Of a stretch of DNA of 7,112 nt, positions 1 to 5,568 are shown in pieces. Every line of letters starts with the position of its first letter. Position 1 is the stretch's first letter. This DNA is from an uncultured Burkholderiaceae bacterium (GTDB taxonomy: Bacteria; Pseudomonadota; Gammaproteobacteria; Burkholderiales; Burkholderiaceae_F). The notes under the pieces were generated by a model. The model was given only the letters and a program-made list of their open reading frames with translations, made no database searches and had not been told where the DNA came from. Location of the stretch: the NCBI GenBank assembly GCA_937936215.1, contig CALGWX010000045.1:1-7112 (forward strand), read 5' to 3'. Position numbers and translations under genes: made by a program.

Positions 1-507
1 CCGCAGCACCTCGCCCATCGAACGGCGCAGATGCAGCCAGTGGGTCTGCATCGACTCGATGATCAGCGGATTGCCGCTGGCCTCGTAGATCAGCGTGTGG
101 AAGTCAATGTCGGCCTGCAGGGCCGCTCTGGCATCGCCAGCCGTGGCAACACGACGCCCCTCCGCAACCAGCGCCTTGCCCTGCGCCAACTGCGCAGGCG
201 TCATCCGCTGCGCCGCCAGCGACGCCGCCAGCGGCTCGACCGCCGAGCGGAACTCGTAGATCGCCTCGAAGCGGGCGCGATCGGCCGGCCCGACGCGGAG
301 GCCGCGGCGGCCGCGGTCGACAAGGAATCCTTCCTTCTTCAGCAGCCCGAGCGCCGTCATCACCGGCTGCCGCGATACCTGCAGTCTCGCCGCCAGTTCG
401 TCCTGCGTGACCGCGGTTCCTGCCGCCAGCGTGCCGTCGCAGATGGCGTCGAGGATCGCCTCGTGCACCTGCTCCACCAGGGTCTTCTGCGGCTTGATCG
501 ATTCCAT
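1..507 (-). CDS. GntR-family (FCD/FadR subfamily) transcriptional regulator, C-terminus cut by window edge
   Basis: The visible part is 169 residues, read from ATG 507 down to base 1 with no stop. The start is supported by GGGAG seven bases upstream; a GTG directly before the ATG is a possible but needless alternative. Residues about 8-73 form the GntR winged helix: an 'LVEQVHEAILDAI' first helix, 'TQDELAARLQVSRQPVMTAL' as helix-turn-helix, and 'KKEGFLVDRGRRGLRV' as the wing. From about residue 78 an all-helical FCD effector domain begins; 'DIDFHTLIYEASGN' (D133, H137) is the usual start of its metal/ligand pocket. The remaining FCD histidines would lie outside the window. The gene is divergent from hcmB and the gap holds a palindrome, so local control of the hcm operon, with an acid or acyl-CoA of the pathway as effector, is a reasonable inference. 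FCD regulators usually repress and are released by a small carboxylate. The ligand is unknown. Confidence 0.9.
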   Translation of the reverse strand, partial: MESIKPQKTLVEQVHEAILDAICDGTLAAGTAVTQDELAARLQVSRQPVMTALGLLKKEGFLVDRGRRGLRVGPADRARFEAIYEFRSAVEPLAASLAAQRMTPAQLAQGKALVAEGRRVATAGDARAALQADIDFHTLIYEASGNPLIIESMQTHWLHLRRSMGEVLR

Positions 508-555
508 CACGGCACTCCCTGAAGCGCATTCACGGTAGCAGTCCTTTTTTGCCGG

Positions 556-584
556 TTGACACGCAGCACCTCATTCATGACACT
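556..584 (+). promoter_or_regulatory. Candidate sigma70 promoter for the hcm operon
   Basis: A perfect -35 box TTGACA lies at 556-561. With a 17-base spacer the -10 position is GACACT (579-584), which matches TATAAT at only three positions, so the promoter would be weak or activator-dependent. The predicted start of transcription, near 591, falls at the edge of the palindrome at 592-608. The -35 is seen; the -10 and the start are inferred. Confidence 0.4.
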
Positions 585-591
585 GCGAATA

Positions 592-608
592 CTGTATACG
601 ACATACAG
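592..608. promoter_or_regulatory. Palindromic operator candidate for the divergent GntR regulator
   Basis: CTGTATACGACATACAG is a perfect 6-bp inverted repeat (CTGTAT / ATACAG) around a 5-bp spacer. It also contains GTATAC, which resembles the core bound by many FCD-type GntR regulators. It lies 32 bases before the hcmB ATG and just after the predicted -10, where bound repressor would block transcription. On the minus strand TATACA (598-593), 16 bases after TTTAGC (620-615), is a weak possible -10 for the regulator, so the same site could also control its own gene. That binding occurs is inference. Confidence 0.55.
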
Positions 609-639
609 GCTCCTGCTAAATCCCACGTTCCGGACCTCG

Positions 640-1047
640 ATGAACACTCCCATACGCGTCCTGCTCGCCAAGGTCGGACTCGACGGCCACGACCGCGGCG
701 TCAAGGTCGTCGCTCGCACGCTGCGCGACGCCGGCATGGACGTCATCTACTCCGGCCTGCACCGCACGCCGGAGGAGGTCGTCACCACCGCCATCCAGGA
801 GGACGTCGACGTGCTCGGCGTCAGTCTGCTGTCCGGCGTGCAGATGACGGTTTTCCCGAAGATCTTCCGGCTGCTCGCCGAGCGGCAGGCCAACGACATC
901 ATCGTCGTCGCCGGCGGCGTGATGCCCGACGAGGACGTGGTCGAACTGAAGAAGATGGGTGTGGCCGAAGTGCTGCTGCAGGACACGCCGCCGCAGGCGA
1001 TCGTCGACACGCTCAACCGACTGGTGCAGCAGCGCGGCCCGCGCTGA
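640..1047 (+). CDS. hcmB: 2-hydroxyisobutyryl-CoA mutase small, B12-binding subunit
   Basis: This 135-residue protein is a free-standing cobalamin-binding domain, the half that is fused to the C-terminus of single-chain methylmalonyl-CoA mutases. The DxHxxG motif is D15-G-H17-D-R-G20; H17 is expected to be the lower ligand to cobalt. S62-L-L64 is the SxL motif and G92-G93 the GG motif, all in the base-off B12 order. The stretch after the GG motif reads 'VAEVLLQDTPP' where mutases often have a FGPGT-like loop. The ATG at 640 is chosen because the protein then begins right at the Rossmann fold (MNTPIRVLLAKVG); in-frame ATGs at 556 and 577 would place coding sequence across the promoter and operator. 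No strong Shine-Dalgarno is visible. It must pair with HcmA, encoded 2.7 kb downstream in the same operon. The assignment as HcmB rather than IcmB rests on that partner and on the ligase between them. Confidence 0.88.
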   Translation: MNTPIRVLLAKVGLDGHDRGVKVVARTLRDAGMDVIYSGLHRTPEEVVTTAIQEDVDVLGVSLLSGVQMTVFPKIFRLLAERQANDIIVVAGGVMPDEDVVELKKMGVAEVLLQDTPPQAIVDTLNRLVQQRGPR

Positions 1048-1065
1048 CGCGCCCCGACACAACGA

Positions 1066-1088
1066 GCGGCCGCCGATGCAACGGCCGC
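1066..1088 (+). other. Small hairpin after hcmB
   Basis: GCGGCCG (1066-1072) and CGGCCGC (1082-1088) form a perfect 7-bp stem with a 9-base loop, 18 bases past the hcmB stop. No T-run follows, so a standard intrinsic terminator is unlikely. It may only protect or separate the hcmB message. Confidence 0.3.
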
Positions 1089-1120
1089 GCCGAGGAGACC
1101 TGCCGATGACTGATTCGAGA

Positions 1121-1144
1121 CCCCCACGCTCGCTTGCGCTCGCT
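1121..1144 (+). repeat. GC-rich intergenic repeat, module A copy 1
   Basis: A 24-bp unit beginning CCCCCACGCTCGCT, repeated at 1265-1288 with a single mismatch (T versus C at its 15th base). GC-rich units of this flavour (CCCCCACGCTCGCT followed by CCCCCCGAGGGGG) occur between genes in many Burkholderiales genomes, as I recall. Here module A is followed by an unrelated stretch of about 70 bases rather than by module B. Confidence 0.75.
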
Positions 1145-1149
1145 ATATA

Positions 1150-1175
1150 CCGGTCGGGCTTGCAGGCCCGACCGG
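1150..1175. repeat. Strong 10-bp hairpin inside the repeat cluster
   Basis: CCGGTCGGGC (1150-1159) and GCCCGACCGG (1166-1175) form a perfect 10-bp stem around the 6-base loop TTGCAG. No U-tract follows. The hairpin lies between module A copy 1 and module B copy 1, so it may belong to a second element inserted in the first repeat unit. It could slow transcription or RNA decay between hcmB and the ligase gene. Confidence 0.7.
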
Positions 1176-1215
1176 CTCGGCAGGCATTCGCCGGCACGCA
1201 TCTTGTCCAGCCTCG

Positions 1216-1255
1216 CCCCCCGAGGTGCTTTCAGTGGCTACGGACGGCCGGGCGC
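1216..1255 (+). repeat. GC-rich intergenic repeat, module B copy 1
   Basis: A unit of about 40 bp running from CCCCCCGAGG to GGCCGGGCGC, whose last 26 bases (1230-1255) are identical to 1305-1330. The preceding CCTCG (1211-1215) pairs with CGAGG (1221-1225) in a short hairpin. The variant reads GAGGTGC here and GAGGGGGC in copy 2. Confidence 0.75.
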
Positions 1256-1264
1256 ATGAACGCA

Positions 1265-1330
1265 CCCCCACGCTCGCTCGCGCTCGCTGCCCCCCGAGGG
1301 GGCGTTCAGTGGCTACGGACGGCCGGGCGC
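1265..1330 (+). repeat. GC-rich intergenic repeat, complete A+B unit (copy 2)
   Basis: Module A (1265-1288) is followed directly by module B (1290-1330), giving a 66-bp unit. GCCCC (1289-1293) and GGGGC (1299-1303) can form a hairpin. GAGGGGG (1296-1302) lies six bases before an in-frame GTG (1309) of the ligase frame, so the repeat itself could supply a ribosome-binding site, though one partly hidden in that hairpin. The unit ends eight bases before the ligase ATG. Confidence 0.75.
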
Positions 1331-1338
1331 CACTGAAA

Positions 1339-2775
1339 ATGGAAAACTGGGCTTTTCCGACCGTCTACGACGAGGACTACCTGCCGCCGGCGGACTCGCG
1401 CTACTGGTTCCCGGTGCGCGAGACCATGCCGGCCGCCGAACGCGAGCGCGCCATCCTGGCGCGGCTGCAGGACGTCTGCCGCTACGCCTACGAGAAGGCG
1501 CCCTTCTATCGCCGCAAGTGGGACGAGGCTGGCTTCCATCCGAGCCATCTGAAATCGCTGGAGGACTTCGAGCGGAAGGTGCCGGTGGTGACGAAGGCCG
1601 ACCTTCGCGCCTCGCAGGCCCTGCAGCCCCCTTTCGGCGACTACGTCTGTATTCCCGACTCCGAGATCTTCCACGTCCACGGCACCAGCGGCACCACCGG
1701 CCGGCCGACCGCGTTTGCCATCGGCCGCAACGATTGGCGCACGATCGCCAACGCGCACGCCCGCATCATGTGGGCGATGGGCATGCGGCCGGGCGACATG
1801 ATCTGCATCGCCGCCATCTTCAGCCTGTACCTCGGCAGCTGGGGCGCGCTGGCCGGCGCCGAGCGGCTACGCGCCAAGGCCTTTCCCTTCGGCGCTGGCG
1901 CCGGCGGCATGAGCGCGCGGCTGGCGCAGTGGCTGCACCTGATGAAGCCGAAGGCGTTCTACGGCACGCCGAGCTACGCGATCCACCTTGCCGAGGTCGC
2001 GCGTGCAGAAAAGCTCGATCCGCACGACTTCGGCCTCAAGATCATGTTCTTCTCCGGCGAGCCTGGCGCGTCCGTGCCCGGTGTCAAGGACCGCATCGAG
2101 GCGCTGTACGGCGCGCAGGTGATCGACTGCGGTTCGATGGCGGAGATGTCGCCGTGGATGAACGTCGCGGGCAGCGCCGAAACCCCGGGCATGCTGTGCT
2201 GGCAGGACGTCGTCTACACGGAGGTCTGCGATCCGGAGACGATGCGACGCGTGCCCTATGGCCAGCGCGGCACACCCGTGTACACGCACCTGGAGCGCAC
2301 GAGCCAGCCGATGATCCGGTTGCTGTCGGGCGATCTCACGCAGTGGGTCGACGATCCGAATCCGTGCGGGCGCACCTACCCGCGGCTGCCGCAGGGCATC
2401 TTCGGCCGCATCGACGACATGTTCACGATCCGCGGCGAGAACATCTACCCGAGCGAGATCGACGCGGCACTGAACCAGCTTCCCGACTACGGCGGCGAGC
2501 ACCGGATCGTGATCACGCGCGAGACGGCGATGGACGAGCTGCTGCTGCGCGTGGAGCCGTCCGACGTTCTGCATCGCAGCGGCGCGGCTGCGCTCGAACG
2601 GTTCCGCAGCGAGGTCGCGCACAAGCTGCAGACGGTCCTCGGCGTGCGCGCACGCGTCGAGATCGTCGCGCCGGGCGCGCTACCGCGCACCGACTTCAAG
2701 GCGCGCCGCGTGATCGACGACCGCGAGGTCTTCCGCGCGATGCGCGCGCAACTCGGCGGAGCCACGCGCGGATGA
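1339..2775 (+). CDS. hcl: 2-hydroxyisobutyrate-CoA ligase (AMP-forming, PaaK-like)
   Basis: A 478-residue adenylate-forming enzyme of the phenylacetate-CoA ligase type. It would activate a carboxylic acid with ATP to an acyl-AMP and then to the CoA ester. In order: the phosphate-binding loop 'GTSGTTGRPT' (115-124), 'FFSGEPGAS' (237-245), the adenine/substrate stretch 'DCGSMAEMSP' (263-272), 'RLLSGDLTQW' with D332 for the ribose hydroxyls, the hinge 'GRIDDMFTIRGENIYPSEID' (356-375) and the C-terminal lysine in 'PRTDFKARR' (K454), which catalyses adenylation. Length and the place between hcmB and the chaperone match the known 2-hydroxyisobutyrate-CoA ligase (HCL) of Aquincola tertiaricarbonis, so that acid is the likely substrate. 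The gene lacks a Shine-Dalgarno at ATG 1339; that start is preferred because the family sequence (MENWAFPTVYDEDYLP) begins there. GTG 1309, ten codons upstream, is a possible alternative start provided by a repeat. The stop overlaps the next start as ATGA. Substrate is inferred from context; the enzyme class is firm. Confidence 0.87.
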   Translation: MENWAFPTVYDEDYLPPADSRYWFPVRETMPAAERERAILARLQDVCRYAYEKAPFYRRKWDEAGFHPSHLKSLEDFERKVPVVTKADLRASQALQPPFGDYVCIPDSEIFHVHGTSGTTGRPTAFAIGRNDWRTIANAHARIMWAMGMRPGDMICIAAIFSLYLGSWGALAGAERLRAKAFPFGAGAGGMSARLAQWLHLMKPKAFYGTPSYAIHLAEVARAEKLDPHDFGLKIMFFSGEPGASVPGVKDRIEALYGAQVIDCGSMAEMSPWMNVAGSAETPGMLCWQDVVYTEVCDPETMRRVPYGQRGTPVYTHLERTSQPMIRLLSGDLTQWVDDPNPCGRTYPRLPQGIFGRIDDMFTIRGENIYPSEIDAALNQLPDYGGEHRIVITRETAMDELLLRVEPSDVLHRSGAAALERFRSEVAHKLQTVLGVRARVEIVAPGALPRTDFKARRVIDDREVFRAMRAQLGGATRG

Positions 2776-3758
2776 GCGCGTACGTCGCTTCGACCGCGCT
2801 GCTCGAGCAGATCGCCGCCGGCGATCCGCGCGCAATCGGCCGGATGATCTCGCGCGCCGAAGCCGGCGTGACCGAGGCGCGTGCGGCACTGGCGGCGATC
2901 TACCGCCGTGCGGGTGCCGCGCACATCATCGGCATCACCGGTGTTCCCGGCAGCGGAAAGTCGACGCTTGTCGCGCACCTCGCGCGGCGGCTGCGCGAAC
3001 GCGGCGAGCGTGTCGGCATCGTCGCCATCGATCCGTCGAGCCCCTACTCGGGCGGCGCGATCCTGGGCGACCGCATCCGCATGAGCGAAGCGGCGTCCGA
3101 TCCCGGCATTTACATCCGCAGCATGGCCACGCGCGGCGCCACCGGCGGCATGGCGCGCGCGGCGCTGGACGCCTGCGACATCCTCGACGTCGCCGGCTAC
3201 CGCACCATCATCATCGAGACGGTCGGCGTCGGCCAGGACGAGGTCGAGATCGCGCGCGCCTCGGACACCACCCTCGTCGTCTCCGCGCCGGGGCTCGGCG
3301 ACGAGATCCAGGCGATCAAGGCCGGCGTGCTCGAGATCGCCGACATTCACGTCGTGTCCAAGTGCGACCGCAGCGACGCCCAGCGCACTCTGACGGACCT
3401 GAAGAACATGCTCGCGCTCGGCGCCGCAGCGGCGGCGCGCACCGAATGGCGCGTCCCCGTCGTCGGCACGAGCAGCTTCAGCGGCGAAGGCTTCGACGAG
3501 CTGCTCGCCGCGATCGGGGCGCACCGCGCCGCCTCGCGCGACAGCGAACTCGGGCGCGCGCGCCGCCGGCGGATCGCCGAGTTCCGCCTGCACAAGACCG
3601 CGCAGACGCTTCTGCTCGAATCGTTCGAGCGCGCTGCGACCGCGGCGGAAGCCGCGTTCGCGCAACGGCTGGCCCGCCGCGAAGGCGACCCGTATTCACT
3701 CGCCCGCGAACTCGTGGCGACCTCGATCCGCAAGGAGTATCCGCATGAACCCGCTTGA
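2772..3758 (+). CDS. meaB: MeaB/ArgK-type G3E GTPase, mutase chaperone
   Basis: A 328-residue G-protein of the MeaB family, which gates adenosylcobalamin delivery to acyl-CoA mutases and protects them from inactivation. Seen: an N-terminal helical region (1-50), Walker A 'GVPGSGKST' (57-65), 'VAIDPSSPYSGGAILGDRIRM' split as D87-P-S-S and G99-D-R-I-R-M (Mg and switch region), 'IIETVGVGQDEVEIA' (147-161, Walker B and the MeaB switch), 'PGLGDEIQAIKAG' (173-185) and a C-terminal helical dimerisation part rich in Ala and Arg. The guanine-recognition motif reads SKCD (196-199) instead of the usual NKxD. Homologues next to hcm genes have been called MeaH. The start overlaps the ligase stop by four bases (ATGA), with GGAG ten bases upstream, so translation is probably coupled. 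Its last 14 bases overlap hcmA. The partner is most likely HcmAB. Confidence 0.93.
   Translation: MSAYVASTALLEQIAAGDPRAIGRMISRAEAGVTEARAALAAIYRRAGAAHIIGITGVPGSGKSTLVAHLARRLRERGERVGIVAIDPSSPYSGGAILGDRIRMSEAASDPGIYIRSMATRGATGGMARAALDACDILDVAGYRTIIIETVGVGQDEVEIARASDTTLVVSAPGLGDEIQAIKAGVLEIADIHVVSKCDRSDAQRTLTDLKNMLALGAAAAARTEWRVPVVGTSSFSGEGFDELLAAIGAHRAASRDSELGRARRRRIAEFRLHKTAQTLLLESFERAATAAEAAFAQRLARREGDPYSLARELVATSIRKEYPHEPA
3732..3737 (+). promoter_or_regulatory. Shine-Dalgarno for hcmA inside meaB
   Basis: AAGGAG lies seven bases before the hcmA ATG at 3745, within the last codons of meaB. It fixes the hcmA start and shows that the 14-base overlap is genuine and that hcmA can recruit its own ribosomes. 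Confidence 0.85.
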
Positions 3759-5433
3759 CCCGGCCACGCTCGAGAAGCTGCAGCGCGAGGTCCGCGACTG
3801 GGAGGGGCGCGAAGTCGCCGCTTTCCTCGCCCGCCAGCCCGAGCGCCGCGAACAGTTCTTCACGACCGGCGACATCCCGGTCAAACGCGTCTACACGGCG
3901 GCGGACCTCGCCGACACGCCGCTCGAGGACATCGGCCTGCCCGGCCGCTATCCGTTCACGCGCGGGCCGTACCCGACGATGTATCGCGGCCGCACCTGGA
4001 CGATGCGGCAGATCGCCGGCTTCGGCACCGGCGAGGACACCAACAAGCGCTTCAAGTACCTGATCGCGCAGGGTCAGACCGGCATTTCGACCGACTTCGA
4101 CATGCCCACGCTGATGGGCTACGACTCCGACCATCCGATGAGCGACGGCGAGGTCGGCCGCGAAGGCGTGGCGATCGACACGCTGGCGGACATGGAGGCG
4201 CTGTTCGACGGCATCGACCTGGAGAAGATCTCGGTGTCGATGACGATCAACCCGACCGCTTGGATCCTGCTCGCGATGTACGTCGCGCTCGCCCAGAAGC
4301 GCGGCTACGACCTCAACAAGCTGTCCGGCACCGTACAGGCCGACATCCTGAAGGAGTACATGGCGCAGAAGGAGTACATCTACCCGATCGCGCCGTCGGT
4401 GCGGATCGTTCGCGACATCATCACGTACTCGGCGCGCAACCTGAAGCGCTACAACCCGATCAACCTGTCCGGCTACCACATCTCGGAGGCGGGCGCGTCG
4501 CCCCTGCACGAAGCGGCGTTCACGCTCGCGAACCTGATCGTCTACGTCGAAGAGGTCCTGAAGACCGGCATGCAGGTCGACGAGTTCGCGCCCCGGCTGG
4601 CGTTCTTCTTCGTGTCGCAGGGCGACTTCTTCGAGGAAATCGCCAAGTTCCGCGCGCTGCGCCGCTGCTACGCGAAGATCATGAAAGAGCGCTTCGGCGC
4701 GAAGAACCCGGACAGCATGCGGCTGCGCTTCCACTGCCAGACGGCCGCGGCGACGCTGACCAAGCCGCAGTACCAGATCAACATCGTGCGCACGACGCTG
4801 CAGGCGCTGTCGGCCGTGCTCGGCGGCGCGCAGTCGCTGCACACGAACGGCTACGACGAAGCCTTCGCGATCCCGACCGAGGACGCGATGAAAATGGCGC
4901 TGCGCACGCAGCAGATCATCGCCGAGGAGTCGAACGTGACGAACGTCGTCGATCCGCTCGGCGGCAGCTACTTCGTCGAGTCGCTGACGACCGAGTACGA
5001 GCGCCGCATCTTCGACGTCCTGCGGGAGATCGACGAGCGCGGCGGCACGATCAGGCTGATCGAGCAGGGCTGGTTCCAGAAGCACATCGCCGATTTCGCC
5101 TATGAAACAGCGCTGCGCAAGCAGTCGGGCGACAAGCCGGTGATCGGCGTCAACCGCTACGTCGAACAGGAGCAGCACGTCGACATCGACATTCACCCGT
5201 ACGACCAGACCACGGCCGACCGCCAGATCGCCCGTACCCGGCGCGTGCGCGCCGAGCGCGACAACGCGCTGATCGAGCGGCTTCTCGACAAGCTGGTCGA
5301 GGTGGCGAAGGACGAGAAGCAGAACATCATGCCGATCACGATCGAGCTGGTGAGGAACGGCGCGACGATGGGCGACATCGTCGAGAAGCTCAAGGGCATC
5401 TGGGGAACGTATCGGGAGAATCCGGTGTTCTGA
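3745..5433 (+). CDS. hcmA: 2-hydroxyisobutyryl-CoA mutase large, catalytic subunit
   Basis: A 562-residue TIM-barrel acyl-CoA mutase subunit without its own B12 domain; it uses adenosylcobalamin radicals, with HcmB, to interconvert 2-hydroxyisobutyryl-CoA and 3-hydroxybutyryl-CoA. Family motifs: 'TRGPYPTMY' (72-80), 'WTMRQIAGFGT' (85-95), 'ISTDFDMPTLMGYDSD' (114-129), 'GTVQADILKEYMAQKEYIYP' (195-214), 'SGYHISEAGA' (242-251) and 'VDPLGGSYFVE'. Aligned to Propionibacterium methylmalonyl-CoA mutase, Tyr89 becomes Ile90, Ala116 becomes Asp117 and Arg207 becomes Gln208; T196, Q198 and H245 are kept. Ile90 and Asp117 are the published substrate determinants of the Aquincola tertiaricarbonis enzyme, Asp117 setting preference for the (S)-3-hydroxy ester, and Gln208 excludes the carboxylate-binding Arg of methylmalonyl-CoA mutase. 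Total length also equals my recollection of that HcmA. Last gene of the overlapping block; activity towards isobutyryl- or pivalyl-CoA as a side reaction is possible. Confidence 0.94.
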   Translation: MNPLDPATLEKLQREVRDWEGREVAAFLARQPERREQFFTTGDIPVKRVYTAADLADTPLEDIGLPGRYPFTRGPYPTMYRGRTWTMRQIAGFGTGEDTNKRFKYLIAQGQTGISTDFDMPTLMGYDSDHPMSDGEVGREGVAIDTLADMEALFDGIDLEKISVSMTINPTAWILLAMYVALAQKRGYDLNKLSGTVQADILKEYMAQKEYIYPIAPSVRIVRDIITYSARNLKRYNPINLSGYHISEAGASPLHEAAFTLANLIVYVEEVLKTGMQVDEFAPRLAFFFVSQGDFFEEIAKFRALRRCYAKIMKERFGAKNPDSMRLRFHCQTAAATLTKPQYQINIVRTTLQALSAVLGGAQSLHTNGYDEAFAIPTEDAMKMALRTQQIIAEESNVTNVVDPLGGSYFVESLTTEYERRIFDVLREIDERGGTIRLIEQGWFQKHIADFAYETALRKQSGDKPVIGVNRYVEQEQHVDIDIHPYDQTTADRQIARTRRVRAERDNALIERLLDKLVEVAKDEKQNIMPITIELVRNGATMGDIVEKLKGIWGTYRENPVF

Positions 5434-5451
5434 TCCAAACGGACAGCGACT

Positions 5452-5557
5452 GCTGGTTTCCCGCTTGCGCGGGAACGACAGACGGCATCGCTGCCTTGCC
5501 TGCGACGCGCCCACGGTCCGTGTCGTCCGGGCGCAGGCCGGGACCCAGGTTCCAGCG
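5452..5557. repeat. Pair of inverted REP-like elements between hcmA and the thiamine-diphosphate gene
   Basis: Left unit: CTGGTTTCCCGCTTGCGCGG and onward (5453-5480), holding a perfect 7-bp stem TTCCCGC (5458-5464) / GCGGGAA (5469-5475) with loop TTGC. Right unit (about 5521-5557): read on the minus strand it is a similar sequence, CTGGGTCCCGGCCTGCGCCC (5547-5528), with its own short CCGG/CCGG stem. The two face each other about 45 bases apart, as in BIME-type REP pairs; TTCCCGC...GCGGGAA repeats are common between genes in GC-rich proteobacteria. No T-run follows the hairpins. This accounts for most of the 135-base gap; no promoter was recognised in it. Confidence 0.65.
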
Positions 5558-5568
5558 CCACCGCCGCC

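Larger units (their letters stand above)
1092..1336 (+). other. Leader ORF with strong Shine-Dalgarno, running through the repeat cluster
   Basis: GAGGAG (1092-1097) stands eight bases before ATG 1106, a better translation start than any at hcmB or the ligase. The frame reads 76 codons, starting MTDSRPP, straight through both repeat copies and ends at TGA 1334-1336, two bases before the ligase ATG at 1339. The repeats are spaced by multiples of three (144 and 75 bases), so the peptide repeats itself (PPRSLALA twice; QWLRTAGR twice). The product resembles no protein I know and is probably not functional. Its likely meaning is that a native ribosome-binding site was separated from the ligase by repeat insertion, and ligase translation may now depend on reinitiation after this leader. 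Confidence 0.4.

Noticed and set aside
556..639. Earlier in-frame starts for hcmB at 556 and 577
   Set aside because: They would run through the TTGACA box and the palindrome, and the added residues are unrelated to the B12-binding fold, which begins just after Met 640.
1066..1175. Intrinsic terminator after hcmB
   Set aside because: Both hairpins (1066-1088 and 1150-1175) lack a following T-run, and the ligase gene downstream has no obvious promoter of its own.
1121..1330. CRISPR-like array
   Set aside because: There are only two copies of each module, spaced irregularly, with GC-rich hairpin content and no cas genes.
1225..1338. A 38-residue N-terminal extension of the ligase from GTG 1225
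   Set aside because: The added residues come entirely from the repeat modules (SVATDGRA occurs twice) and do not look like a ligase N-terminus.
1518..2771. A long upstream extension of the MeaB-type frame through the ligase gene
   Set aside because: The extension is Arg/Ala-rich shadow sequence. The family match begins at ATG 2772, which has an ATGA overlap with the ligase stop and GGAG upstream.
3745..5433. Annotation as methylmalonyl-CoA mutase or isobutyryl-CoA mutase
   Set aside because: The carboxylate-binding Arg207 and Tyr89 of methylmalonyl-CoA mutase are Gln208 and Ile90 here. Isobutyryl-CoA mutase has Phe at the latter position, as I recall, and Asp117 fits the hydroxyacyl-CoA mutase.
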